Source of the DNA: Desertimonas sp963772825
GTDB lineage: Bacteria; Actinomycetota; Acidimicrobiia; Acidimicrobiales; Ilumatobacteraceae
Assembly (NCBI GenBank): GCA_963772825.1
Contig: CAVYYX010000017.1
Location: 372,001-436,000 of the forward strand
Length of the DNA stretch: 64,000 nt
Direction of reading: 5' to 3'
Shown here: positions 35,359 through 44,168 of the stretch, piece after piece
Numbering within the stretch: position 1 is the first letter of the stretch
Layout of the letters: each line of letters begins with the position of its first letter
Made by a program: the position numbers and the translations under genes
The notes under the pieces: generated by a model
What the model was told of the DNA's origin: nothing
Database searches by the model: none
The model's input: only the letters and a program-made list of their open reading frames with translations

Positions 35359-36278
35359 TCACCGCGCCGCGTTGACCAACGGCGCCAAGCGGTCGGGGAA
35401 CGACGCCCAGTCGTCGGGTGACCGCACCTCGGTGGTGAACGCGGTGTCGACGACGACGTGATCGACGCCGGCATCGCGGGCCGCCCGCACGTCGTCGCAG
35501 AGCTGGTCGACGCTCTTGCCCTGGAGCCCGGCGGTGACGAATGGTGGTTCGGGGAAGATCCGTTGGATCACCTGGATCGGCTGACGGGTCGCCGGCCGCA
35601 TCGCATCGATCTCCGCGGCGGTCGCCATGATCTCCTCGACGGCGCCCGAAGCCGGGTTCCAGGCGTCGAACGTCGCCGCGGTCCTGCGCAAGCCGGCGGG
35701 CGAGCGCATGCCCGACAGCAGCGGCGGGCGCGGCTGCTGGACGGGTTTCGGACGGACGACCGACGGCGGGATCGTGAAGAACGTTCCGTCGAAGCTCACC
35801 GGGTCCGGGCCCCAGCATGCCTCGAGCGCGGCGACGAGCTCCTCCATCCGCGCTCCCGCGTCGAGAAGTCGACGTCCATCTGGACGTGCTCGTCGCGTGA
35901 CCAGCCGACGCTGAGGCCGGCGACCAACCGGCCGGCCGAGAGCTGGTCGAGGGTGGCGAGACGTTGGGCGAGCTCGACCGGCCGGTGGTAGCCGCCGACG
36001 AGGATGCCGGTGCCGAGCACGACGTGCTCGGTCCATGCCGCGGCGGCCGTCAACAGCTCGAACGGCGACATCGTCGAGCGGTACGCCTCGGGAATGGGCA
36101 GCCCCGGCCGGGCGGCGTAGGGGCTGGACGGATGGAGCGGGAAGAAGAGGTGCTCCTGCGCCCACAGGCTCCCGAACCCCAATGCCTCGGCACGGCGGCA
36201 GAAGCCTCGGACGGCGTCGCGGGTGACGTGGTCGCCGAGCTGGGGCAGCGTCAGGCCGACGCCGAACTGCTCGAACAC
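35359..36278 (-). CDS. LLM class flavin/F420-dependent oxidoreductase, frameshifted
   Basis: GTG start at 36278. The first part reads VGLTLPQLGDHVTRDAVRGF, FGSLWAQEHLFFP, VVLGTGILVGGYHRPVELAQ and LVAGLSVGWSRDEHVQMDVD. Near 35860 one base is lost and the protein goes on as GARMEELVAALEACWGPDPV through VRPKPVQQPRPPLL to the end. Both parts fit one luciferase-like TIM barrel of about 305 residues. The gene lies 7 bp after the PEP-utilizing-domain gene on the same strand. Confidence 0.78.
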
Positions 36279-36285
36279 CGTTCGT

Positions 36286-38028
36286 TCAGGGCAGGGCGTC
36301 GATCGTCACCGTGCCGAGGCCGCCGTTGAGCGTGATCGTGGCGCCCTCCGGGATCCGCTTGGTGGCGTCGGCGATGGATGGGACGCACGGAATGCCCAGC
36401 TCACGGCTGACGATCACGGCGTGGGTGGCGACGGCACCGATGTCGGTGATCACGCCCTCGGCCACGAGGAACATCGGTGTCCATGATGGATCGGTCGACG
36501 GGGCGACGAGGATGTCACCCGGCTGCAGGCGGGTGGGTTCGGAGAGGTCGAGCATGATCCGGGCGGTACCGGTCGCCTCGCCCGGCGAGCCGGCGACTCC
36601 GGTCAGCACGTCGCCCACCTCGACCGGCTTGGTGTCGGTGTCTCCGCGGCGCTTCCACTCGCCGAGCGGCGGAGCCGCGCCGTTGACGATGTAGGGCGGT
36701 TCGAGCTCGTAGAGCGACAGGTAGTCCTGCTCGCGCTCGGCCAGCCGGGCGGTGAACGACGCGGGGTCGGCGAGGAATGCGGCGAGCTCGTCTGCGAGGA
36801 GCATGTAGATCTGTCGAGCGTGGGCGAGGTGACCGCCCTCGACCATCCGCCGGCCGAGCTCGTCGAAGCACATCCGTACCTCGTTGTGGCAACGAACGTT
36901 GCTCGACTTGATTCGTTCGCGGGCCGCCATCCACACGCCGACGGTCCGCACACCGGCCTGGAAGCCGCCGAGCGCCTCGGGGTTGTCGGCGAAGGCCGCG
37001 TCGTACTTCTCGATCAGTCGCTGACGCTCGGCGGCGGCGCGTTCGGCGGCGACGTTGGGGTTGGCGTCGTCCGGCGACTGACGAACCCGTTCGATCGCCT
37101 GGAGCAGCATCATCGGGTTCGTCTCGTAGCTCCGCTGGTAGACGTCCCACTCGTTTGGCCCGCGGCTGCCGTGGGTGTACATGAATTCGCCGACCGCGTC
37201 GAGGAACCGTTTGACGTCGGCGGAGTCCGACGCCGCCAAGCGGTCGAGAAGGCCGTCGAGGCTTCCATCGAATGCCGACGTCAGCTCCTCCGAATCGCGC
37301 ACGAGGCGCGACATCTCGAAGATCTGGCCGGCGATGCCGGCCGAGTCGACGTCGCCGATCCCGGCCATCAGCTTGGCGACCGCGTCCGGCTCGATGTCGC
37401 CGAGCAGGGCCGGCAGCACGGCGGGCCCGACCGAGCTGCCCATCGATGCCCACACGACCGATGAGAACTGCACCCGGAGGTGCCGTTGGAGGCTGAACGC
37501 CCTGGCAACGAGCTGCTCGTCGGATTGCGCGGCGAGGTCGGGCCTGCTGTCGCGGATCGCCTTGGCCTCCAGCTTCTGCAGCTCGGCCTCCGGCACGTGA
37601 TCGGTCGTCGTGACCCATCCCATCGTCGCAGCGAGCTTCTTCGTCTTGCACTCGTCGACGTGCCAGTCGGCCTCGACGTAGGGCGGGATCTGCTGGCTAC
37701 CGCTGTCGAAGAACGTCCGGTCGACCGCCTCCCAGCCGGCGCCGGAGCGAACGCCGAACAGCCGTGACTGGGTGAGCGAGTTGTAGAAGTAGCCGCCGAA
37801 CAAGCCGAACGAGGCGGGCGGGTCGCCGTACTCGATGCGGTCGAAGACGCCCATCTGCTCGAAGCCGTCCACACATCCCTGTACCGGACCTGGTTCCCAG
37901 CAGAACGTCCACGCCAGAGGGCTCACCGGATCGGCCATCACCTCGCCGGCATTGCCGCGTGTGTAGTCGGGAAAGCGTGCCGTCGGCACGCGGTCGCAGA
38001 TCCAGCGATCTCCGAGCATCTCGTCCAT
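36286..38028 (-). CDS. PEP-utilizing enzyme mobile-domain protein without ATP-grasp domain
   Basis: 580 residues. The C-terminal 90 residues are a phosphohistidine swivelling domain: GVAGSPGEATGTARIMLDLS and DIGAVATHAVIVSRELGIPC, where the His of ATHA is the phospho-acceptor. The first 480 residues are helical, with conserved aromatic and acidic patches (ARFPDYTRGNAGEVMADPVS). No ATP-grasp (PEP/pyruvate-binding) domain is present, though such domains normally phosphorylate the swivelling His. A separate partner subunit may exist elsewhere, as in phenylphosphate-synthase-like systems. It diverges from an LLM gene over a good copy of the shared operator. Confidence 0.8.
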   Translation of the reverse strand: MDEMLGDRWICDRVPTARFPDYTRGNAGEVMADPVSPLAWTFCWEPGPVQGCVDGFEQMGVFDRIEYGDPPASFGLFGGYFYNSLTQSRLFGVRSGAGWEAVDRTFFDSGSQQIPPYVEADWHVDECKTKKLAATMGWVTTTDHVPEAELQKLEAKAIRDSRPDLAAQSDEQLVARAFSLQRHLRVQFSSVVWASMGSSVGPAVLPALLGDIEPDAVAKLMAGIGDVDSAGIAGQIFEMSRLVRDSEELTSAFDGSLDGLLDRLAASDSADVKRFLDAVGEFMYTHGSRGPNEWDVYQRSYETNPMMLLQAIERVRQSPDDANPNVAAERAAAERQRLIEKYDAAFADNPEALGGFQAGVRTVGVWMAARERIKSSNVRCHNEVRMCFDELGRRMVEGGHLAHARQIYMLLADELAAFLADPASFTARLAEREQDYLSLYELEPPYIVNGAAPPLGEWKRRGDTDTKPVEVGDVLTGVAGSPGEATGTARIMLDLSEPTRLQPGDILVAPSTDPSWTPMFLVAEGVITDIGAVATHAVIVSRELGIPCVPSIADATKRIPEGATITLNGGLGTVTIDALP

Positions 38029-38045
38029 CCCCCAGGAAACAGTGA

Positions 38046-38068
38046 GTAACTAGAGTCGAACTCTAGTT
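38046..38068. promoter_or_regulatory. Shared palindromic operator, copy 2 (perfect)
   Basis: AACTAGAGT-CGA-ACTCTAGTT at 38048-38068, a perfect 9-bp inverted repeat with a 3-bp centre. The 17-bp core is 38050-38066. It lies between the divergent starts at 38028 and 38086, overlapping the likely promoters. Confidence 0.75.
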
Positions 38069-38085
38069 GTCGAGGAGGTGAAAAG

Positions 38086-39057
38086 GTGCAGCGACCGTTC
38101 CGGTTCGGCGTGCAGGCGTTCGAAGGAAGCTCGGCCGCCGGCTGGTTCGACCTCGTGCAACGCGCCGAGAACCTCGGCTACTCCACGCTGTTCAGTTCCG
38201 ACCACTACTTCGGGCCAGGGGCGATCTCCGAGGCCACCGGTCACCGCCCGGTCGACTTCGCCCCCCTGACCTCCATCGCCATGGCCGCGGCGCGGACGTC
38301 GTCGCTGCGCGTGGGGTGCCGCGTGTTCGCGTGCGACTTTCACCACCCGGCGATCCTCGCCAAGGAGATGGCGACGCTCGACCTGCTCTCCGACGGGCGT
38401 GTAGAGGTCGGTCTCGGTGCCGGGTGGGTCCGCGCCGAGTACGACGGGCTCGGCGTGTCGATGGCCCGGCCGGGCGTGCGGATCGCCAAGCTCGCCGAGT
38501 ACGTCGACGTGATGCGGGCGCACTGGTCCGGCGAGCCGATCGACATGCACGGCGAGTACGTCGACGTCAGCGGGTTCGCTGGGCGACCGGCACCCGTCCA
38601 GCGACCCGGACCACCGATCATCATCGGGGGCGGCGCCCCGAAGATCCTGCGTCTCGCCGGCCGGCTCGCCGACATCGTCAGCATCAACTTCAACAACGCC
38701 TCCGGCGCGCTCGGCAGCGCCAGCGTGATGAGCTCGGGGGCAGAGGCGACGTTGGACAAGCTGGGCTGGATCCGCGACGGTGCCGGTGACCGCTTCGATC
38801 GGATCGAGATCGAGATCGGCGCCTACTTCGTGGCCGTCGGCGGCGACGCGGGCACGCAGCTCGACGCGATGGCGTCGAGATTCGGTGTCAGCAGCGAGGA
38901 GTTCCGCACGCATCCGCACGCCCTGTTCGGCTCGGCCGAGCGGATCTGCGACACCTTGATCGAGCGCCGCGAGCGCTTCGGGATCAGCTACGTCACCGTC
39001 GCCCAGCGACACCTCGACGAGTTCGCCCCGATCGTGGCCGCCCTCGCCGGAACGTGA
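38086..39057 (+). CDS. LLM class F420-dependent oxidoreductase
   Basis: GTG start at 38086 behind GAGGAGG; 323 residues, intact. FRFGVQAFEGSSAAGWFDLV, LGYSTLFSSDHYFGPGA, HHPAILAKEMATLDLLSDGR, VEVGLGAGWVRAEYDGLG and PIIIGGGAPKILRLAGRLAD are the usual F420-type TIM-barrel landmarks (the TIGR03621 subgroup, from memory). Such enzymes carry out hydride transfer with F420 on ketones, enones or alcohols. The convergent E2 gene follows across a shared hairpin. Confidence 0.88.
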   Translation: MQRPFRFGVQAFEGSSAAGWFDLVQRAENLGYSTLFSSDHYFGPGAISEATGHRPVDFAPLTSIAMAAARTSSLRVGCRVFACDFHHPAILAKEMATLDLLSDGRVEVGLGAGWVRAEYDGLGVSMARPGVRIAKLAEYVDVMRAHWSGEPIDMHGEYVDVSGFAGRPAPVQRPGPPIIIGGGAPKILRLAGRLADIVSINFNNASGALGSASVMSSGAEATLDKLGWIRDGAGDRFDRIEIEIGAYFVAVGGDAGTQLDAMASRFGVSSEEFRTHPHALFGSAERICDTLIERRERFGISYVTVAQRHLDEFAPIVAALAGT

Positions 39058-39079
39058 CGAGGCGTGGCGATCGTTGGTG

Positions 39080-39120
39080 CGATGAGCGATGACGGGCTCT
39101 ACGGCGGTCATCGCTCATCG
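39080..39120. terminator. Bidirectional hairpin between convergent LLM and E2 genes
   Basis: Perfect 14-bp arms CGATGAGCGATGAC (39080-39093) and GTCATCGCTCATCG (39107-39120), with a 13-nt loop. The right arm overlaps the stop codon of the E2 gene. It starts 22 bp after the LLM stop. Confidence 0.7.
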
Positions 39121-40502
39121 CGCGAGTCGAGGCGAGCGGGCGCGGCGAGCAAGTCGACGATCGTCCGGCAGAAGTCGGCGGCGGGCACACCATCGACGAC
39201 CCGATGGTCCCAGGTCAGGCTGAGCGTGAGCCGCTTCACTGAGGTCACCGCGCCGTCGGCCACGACGACGTCGTCGCGGAGCCGGCCGACGCCGAGGATT
39301 CCGGCGTTCGGCGGGTTGATCACCGGCGTGAACATGTCGACGCCGAAGGTGCCGAGCGAGCTCACGCTGAACGTGCCACCCTCCAGGTCGGCGGGGGAGA
39401 GCTGGCCGCGGCGAGCGCCGTCGGCGAGCCGCTTCGTCTCGGCGGCGAGGTCGGCAAGTCTGCGCTGGGCAGCGTCGCGCACGACCGGGACGAGGAGACC
39501 ATCGTCGACGGCGACCGCCAGGCCGACATGGACGTTCGGGAGCAGGTTGATGCCCGCCTCGGTGACCTGGGCGTTGAGGCGCGGATTCATCGCGAGTGCT
39601 CGTGCGGTTGCCGCCACGACGTAGTCGGTGATCGACGGAGCCGTCGTCCCGCCAGCGCTGCGCTCGGCCCGGTCGGCGAGCACGGCGGTCATGTCGGCGT
39701 CCATCGTCAGCGTGAGTTGGGCAATCTCCTGCAGCGATGCGTGCATCCGCCTGGCGATCGTGCCACGCATGCCTGACAGCTTGATGACCTCGGTCGGTTG
39801 CTGGAGCAGCGGCATCGATGCGACGAGCGCACCCGGCGAAGAGCGCGGCGGCGACGCCAGCTGCTGGAGCAGCGAGCGGACGTAAGCGGCAACCCCCTCA
39901 CGCGTGACCCGCTGGTCGATGGGATCGACCGGTACCTCGGTGAGGTCGACGCCGAGAAGGTCGGCGAGGGTTCGGGCGGCGAACGTCGCCAACGGGGGGA
40001 TCTCGCTGGTTCGGTCGGCTGCGCCGACGAAGGGAACCTCCGGAACGTCCTCCGAGACGATGCGGCCTCCGGGACCCGAGCCGCGGACCGTCGACAGCCG
40101 GACGCCGCGCTCGGCGGCGACCCGCCTGGCGTTCGGCGACGCCAGGATCCGCCCGCCGATCGTCGGAGTTCCGGCTGCGGAGGGCGGAGCGGCCGGTGAC
40201 CGAGGTGCTGCGGCGGGCGTCGACGCCGTCGTCGGCGCGGTCGACGCGGACGTCGGAGGCTGCTCACCTTCAGCGAGGAGTAGGGCGATGCGCTGGCCGC
40301 ACGGGAACACGTCGCCCGGGCGTCCGATCTGGTGCAGCCGGCCGCCTCCCGGCGAGCCGACCTCGCTCTCGGTCTTGTCGGTCTCGATCAAGACGATCGG
40401 TTGATCCGCCTCGACGGTGCTGCCGTCGGCGACGAGCCACTCGATGATCGTGGCCTCCTCCATCGTGAGGCCGAGCTTGGGCATCGGTACGTCAGTCGCC
40501 AT
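39108..40502 (-). CDS. acoC: 2-oxo acid/acetoin dehydrogenase E2, dihydrolipoamide acyltransferase
   Basis: 464 residues from the ATG at 40502. Lipoyl domain 1-80 with the lipoylated Lys43 (IETDKTESEV), an Ala/Thr/Pro-rich hinge, a peripheral subunit-binding domain near 115-155 (ASPNARRVAAERGVRLSTVR then GSGPGGRIVSEDV), and a catalytic domain ending in SLTWDHRVVDGVPAADF with the active-site His. It forms the core of a complex with the two E1 genes upstream. No E3 (lipoamide dehydrogenase) gene is in the window. Symbol by analogy. Confidence 0.88.
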   Translation of the reverse strand: MATDVPMPKLGLTMEEATIIEWLVADGSTVEADQPIVLIETDKTESEVGSPGGGRLHQIGRPGDVFPCGQRIALLLAEGEQPPTSASTAPTTASTPAAAPRSPAAPPSAAGTPTIGGRILASPNARRVAAERGVRLSTVRGSGPGGRIVSEDVPEVPFVGAADRTSEIPPLATFAARTLADLLGVDLTEVPVDPIDQRVTREGVAAYVRSLLQQLASPPRSSPGALVASMPLLQQPTEVIKLSGMRGTIARRMHASLQEIAQLTLTMDADMTAVLADRAERSAGGTTAPSITDYVVAATARALAMNPRLNAQVTEAGINLLPNVHVGLAVAVDDGLLVPVVRDAAQRRLADLAAETKRLADGARRGQLSPADLEGGTFSVSSLGTFGVDMFTPVINPPNAGILGVGRLRDDVVVADGAVTSVKRLTLSLTWDHRVVDGVPAADFCRTIVDLLAAPARLDSRDER

Positions 40503-40516
40503 CGCTCGCCATCGGT

Positions 40517-41521
40517 TCAGCCGCCGAGCAGCGGACGGGCCATCGTCGCGCGCACGCCGGCGGCGATGCTGTGCGAGTCGGGAACGTAGCGCTGCTCGAG
40601 CGCCGGCGTGAACGGGACCGGCGAATACGGTGCGGCGACACGTCCGACGGGGGCGTCGAGGTAGTCGAAGGCGTGCTCCTGGATCTGCGCCGCGACCTCG
40701 GCGCCGAACCCGCCGAACCGCACCGCTTCGTGGGCGACGACCACGCGGTTGGTGGTCCGCACCGAGGCGACCACGGCGTCGATGTCGAGCGGTGACAGCG
40801 TGCGCAGGTCGATGACCTCGGCATCGATGCCGTCGGCGGCGAGCTGCTCTGCCGCCGCGAGGCTGTCGACCGCCGTCTTGCCCCACGACACGATCGTGAC
40901 GTCCTTGCCCTGGCGGGAGACGTTCGCCACGCCCAGTGGGACCTGGTAGCGCTCTTCGGGCACTGGGCCGGCGCGCATCCCGAGCATGCGCTTGTGCAGG
41001 ACGAACAGCGTCGGGTTGTCGTCGCGGACCGACGCCGACATCAGCCCCTTCACGTCGTACGGGGTCGACGGGTAGATGACCTTGATGCCCGGGATGTGGC
41101 AGAACAGCGCCTCGAGGCTCTGGCTGTGCTGCGCCGCCGCCGACAGCCCGGCGCCGCCGGTGGTCGTGATCGTCAGGGGCACGGTTGCCGTCCCGCCGAA
41201 CATGTACTTGAGCTTGGCCGCCTGATTGGCGATCTGGTCGGCTGCCACGAGCACGAAGTCCATGAACATCAGGTCGACGATCGGCCGCAGGCCGGCGACG
41301 GCGGCACCGATGCCAAGGCCGATGATCGCCTGCTCGCTGATCGGCGTGTCGACGGCCCGGCGCTCGCCGAACTCTTTCTGGATTCCGTCGAAGGTGTGGA
41401 ACACGCCGCCGTGGGCGCCGACGTCCTCGCCGGCGATGAACACGTCGGGATCGGCATCCATCTCCAGGCGCACGGCCTCGGTGAACGCCTGCACGTACGT
41501 CAGTGAACGCTCGTCGGTCAC
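40517..41521 (-). CDS. acoB: 2-oxo acid/acetoin dehydrogenase E1 beta
   Basis: 334 residues. LTYVQAFTEAVRLEMDADPD, FIAGEDVGAHGGVFHTFDGI, DTPISEQAIIGLGIGAAVAG and DVTIVSWGKTAVDSLAAAEQ are standard E1-beta motifs. It overlaps E1 alpha by ATGA and ends 14 bp before E2. With E1 alpha it forms the thiamine-diphosphate heterotetramer that cleaves a 2-oxo acid or acetoin and loads the acyl group on E2. Confidence 0.9.
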   Translation of the reverse strand: MTDERSLTYVQAFTEAVRLEMDADPDVFIAGEDVGAHGGVFHTFDGIQKEFGERRAVDTPISEQAIIGLGIGAAVAGLRPIVDLMFMDFVLVAADQIANQAAKLKYMFGGTATVPLTITTTGGAGLSAAAQHSQSLEALFCHIPGIKVIYPSTPYDVKGLMSASVRDDNPTLFVLHKRMLGMRAGPVPEERYQVPLGVANVSRQGKDVTIVSWGKTAVDSLAAAEQLAADGIDAEVIDLRTLSPLDIDAVVASVRTTNRVVVAHEAVRFGGFGAEVAAQIQEHAFDYLDAPVGRVAAPYSPVPFTPALEQRYVPDSHSIAAGVRATMARPLLGG

Positions 41522-42498
41522 GGGTGCGCCGACTCCGTGAAGACGCCGGCGAGGAGCTGGTCCTCGTCGGGGAACGGGCTCTCGTCGGCGAAGACGATCG
41601 CCTCGTCGATCGCCGTCCGTAGCTCGGCCCAGGTGGCGTCGAGCACCTCACGGCTGGCGACTCCCGACTCGACGATCCGTTGCTCGAAGCTGAAGATCGG
41701 ATCGCGTTCCTTCCACGCCACCACCTCTTCGTCGGGCCGGTACTTGAGGCCGAGGTTCTGGATGCCGTGGTGGTTGTAGAAGCGGTACGTCTTGGCCTCG
41801 ACGAGGGTCGGCCCCTCGCCACGCCGGGCCCGCTCGACCGCCTCCGAGGTCGCCGCGTAGACGGCGATCACGTCCATCCCGTCGACGATCACCCCCGGCA
41901 TGCCGTAGCCCGCGGCGCGATCGACGACGTCGGCGATCAGCATCGTCCGATCCGTCGGGGTGTACTCGCCGTACTTGTTGTGTTCGCACACGAACACGAC
42001 CGGCAGATGCAGCGCACAGGCCATGTTGGCAGCTTCGTGAAACGCTCCGATGTTCGTGGCGGCGTCGCCGAAGAACGCCACCGAGACCTGGTCGGAGCCG
42101 ACGTACTTGTTGCGGAACCCCGCCCCGACGGCGATCGGGACGCCGGCTCCGACGACGCCGTTGGCCCCGAGCATCCCGAGCGACAGGTCGTTGATGTGCA
42201 TCGACCCGCCCTTGCCGCCGCAGTAGCCGGTCGCCTTGCCCATCAGCTCGGCCATCATGCGCGGCAGGTCGCCTCCCTTGGCGACGAGATGGCCGTGACC
42301 ACGGTGCGTCGACGTGAGGAAATCGTCGACGCGCAACGCTTCGCACACGCCGACGGCGACCGCTTCCTGGCCGACGTAGAGGTGCAGGAAGCCGGGCATC
42401 TTGCCCTGCTCCATCAGCGAACCGGCAGCCTCCTCGAAGAGCCGGATGCGCACCATGCTGCGATGCATTGCGAGGTGTTGCTCTCGTGTCAGGTCCAT
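41518..42498 (-). CDS. acoA: 2-oxo acid/acetoin dehydrogenase E1 alpha
   Basis: 326 residues. HRSMVRIRLFEEAAGSLMEQ, FLHLYVGQEAVAVGVCEAL, STHRGHGHLVAKGGDLPRMM and GKGGSMHI at the start. The thiamine-diphosphate motif is FFGDAATNIGAFHEAANMAC followed by CEHNKYGEYT. The GKMPGFLHLYVGQEA form and short length are more like AcoA than pyruvate dehydrogenase. Regulatory phospho-loop serines are not evident. It follows the ThuA-like gene by 22 bp and probably belongs to the leftward operon that starts at 44073. Confidence 0.9.
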   Translation of the reverse strand: MDLTREQHLAMHRSMVRIRLFEEAAGSLMEQGKMPGFLHLYVGQEAVAVGVCEALRVDDFLTSTHRGHGHLVAKGGDLPRMMAELMGKATGYCGGKGGSMHINDLSLGMLGANGVVGAGVPIAVGAGFRNKYVGSDQVSVAFFGDAATNIGAFHEAANMACALHLPVVFVCEHNKYGEYTPTDRTMLIADVVDRAAGYGMPGVIVDGMDVIAVYAATSEAVERARRGEGPTLVEAKTYRFYNHHGIQNLGLKYRPDEEVVAWKERDPIFSFEQRIVESGVASREVLDATWAELRTAIDEAIVFADESPFPDEDQLLAGVFTESAHP

Positions 42499-42520
42499 AC
42501 GGTTCCTCGTGAATGGCTGG

Positions 42521-43312
42521 TCAGTTGGCGGACGTGTCGCCGCGCGCCCAGCGGATCGAGCGACGGAGCAGTTCGTGGAACACCGGTAGCTCCCATGAGC
42601 AGCGGTCGACCGTTGGGTGGTAGTCCTTCACCGGCACCATGTCGTAGTGCCCGCGGCAGTGGCCGAGCGTGTTGTACAGGACGGCACCCTCGCCCAGTGG
42701 CCGGAGGTACATCACGAGGTGGTCGCCGTCGGAACCGCTCCAGTCGTCCTCGGCGAAGCCCCGTGCGTCGCCGCGGAACGTGGTCTGCAGCAACGGCATC
42801 AGGGCGTTGCGATCGGGATACTCGTTGAGATACAGCTCGTCGGTCGCCTCGAACGGCTCGATGCCGGCGACGAGCCAGTGCTCGGGTGCGACGTTCTCGA
42901 CGATGTACGGGGCGATCGGCGGATGGGCGATGAACTGCGACCCGAGGGTGTCGAACCACAGCGGCAGTTCCCGCGGCGCCGTCCAACCGGCGGGGGACGA
43001 GTTGAGCGCGGCATTGGTGCCGTGGAGGGCGACCATCCGTCCTCCCCGCTCGATCCACTCGCGGATCACCTGCTGGGCCCGCGCAGACGGACGAACGTTG
43101 CAGGTGTACGTGACGAGGATGCGGGCGTGGCGCGTGGCGTCCGGCTCGAACCACGCCGTGTCCTCGAAGTCGGCCTGGCAGCGCACCCGGAACTCGTCGT
43201 GCTCGGCGAGCAGCGTGAGCAGCCGCAAGCGGGCGAAGTCGATGTCGTGCCACAGGCCGCCGGCGACGAGGACGACGTCGGTGCGCTCGCGGGGCGTTGG
43301 GTCACCGGCCAC
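42521..43312 (-). CDS. ThuA-like domain protein
   Basis: 263 residues from a GTG at 43312, 2 bp past the SDR stop. Class I glutamine-amidotransferase-like fold: VVLVAGGLWHDIDFARLRLL, GGRMVALHGTNAALNSSPAG, WFDTLGSQFIAHP and HLVMYLRPLGEGAVLYNTLG, GHCRGHYD near the end. ThuA proteins are linked to keto-sugar or polyol metabolism, but the catalytic chemistry is unclear. Its place between an SDR and the E1/E2 genes suggests processing of a keto intermediate. Confidence 0.8.
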   Translation of the reverse strand: MAGDPTPRERTDVVLVAGGLWHDIDFARLRLLTLLAEHDEFRVRCQADFEDTAWFEPDATRHARILVTYTCNVRPSARAQQVIREWIERGGRMVALHGTNAALNSSPAGWTAPRELPLWFDTLGSQFIAHPPIAPYIVENVAPEHWLVAGIEPFEATDELYLNEYPDRNALMPLLQTTFRGDARGFAEDDWSGSDGDHLVMYLRPLGEGAVLYNTLGHCRGHYDMVPVKDYHPTVDRCSWELPVFHELLRRSIRWARGDTSAN

Positions 43313-43314
43313 GG

Positions 43315-44073
43315 TCAATAGTTCACGCGCTTCATGAAGCCGCCGTCGACCGTCAGGTTGGCACCGTTGATGTGTTTCGCGGCCGGTGACGCGAGGAAGG
43401 CGACGGCGTTGGCGACGTCGGTGACGTCGCCGATCGAGCCCATCGGGTGGGCGTGCTCCGTCGCCTCGAAGAACTCGGGGCGACCGTCCTTGACCCGGTT
43501 CCAATCGCCTCCCTCGACCCAGATCGGGCCGGGCGACACGACGTTGCAGCGGACGCCCTTGGCGCCGAGCACCTGAGCCTGCCCGAGCGTCCAGTTGGTG
43601 ACGGCGGCCTTCAACGAGCTGTAGCTGTTCGAGCCGCTGGCGAAGTGTTCGCCGACGGCGGAAGTCCCGATGCTGATCAGCGCACCGCGGCCACTCGCCG
43701 TCAATGCCTCGGTCGCCGCATCGACGCCATGGACGAGGGCCATCAGGTCGACGTCCATGTTGTGCTGCCAGGCGTCGAGCGTCTTACCGGGTTTGCCGCT
43801 GGTGTTGTGGACGTAGATGTCGAGTCCGCCGAGCTGCTCGATGGCCTCGGCGATGAAGCCGCGCAACGACCCACTGTCGGCAACGTCGACGGCCCGACCC
43901 CACACGGTGCCCCGATCGCCGAGCTCGCTGACGGCAGAGCTGACACCCTCGGTGTCGCGCGCGCAGATGGCGACCGCCGCCTGTTCGTCGAGGAGCGTCT
44001 CGGCGATCGCCCGCCCGATGCCCTTGGTCGATCCGGTGACGATCGCTCGCAAGCCTGCCAGTCCGAGATCCAT
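43315..44073 (-). CDS. Short-chain dehydrogenase/reductase, first gene of leftward operon
   Basis: 252 residues. AIVTGSTKGIGRAIAETLLD, HNTSG in place of the usual NNAG, catalytic Ser in ISIGTSAVGEHF, Tyr-Lys in SYSSLKAAVTNW, and PGPIWVEGGDW. Classical SDR with a variant NNAG motif. It heads the run SDR, ThuA, E1 alpha, E1 beta, E2, and diverges from the acyl-CoA dehydrogenase over operator copy 3. Confidence 0.88.
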   Translation of the reverse strand: MDLGLAGLRAIVTGSTKGIGRAIAETLLDEQAAVAICARDTEGVSSAVSELGDRGTVWGRAVDVADSGSLRGFIAEAIEQLGGLDIYVHNTSGKPGKTLDAWQHNMDVDLMALVHGVDAATEALTASGRGALISIGTSAVGEHFASGSNSYSSLKAAVTNWTLGQAQVLGAKGVRCNVVSPGPIWVEGGDWNRVKDGRPEFFEATEHAHPMGSIGDVTDVANAVAFLASPAAKHINGANLTVDGGFMKRVNY

Positions 44074-44118
44074 GGGTCTGCTCCTTCGACGGCTGACCAG
44101 TGATGGGATCGAGCCTTG

Positions 44119-44141
44119 GTTACTAGTGTTGCACTCCAGAA
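44119..44141. promoter_or_regulatory. Shared palindromic operator, copy 3
   Basis: CTAGTGTTGCACTCCAG at 44123-44139, preceded by GTTA, one base from the consensus core on the left. It lies between the divergent SDR (44073) and acyl-CoA dehydrogenase (44169) starts and could control both transcripts. Confidence 0.7.
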
Positions 44142-44168
44142 AGCAACGGGGGCAACCGAAGGGATCGC

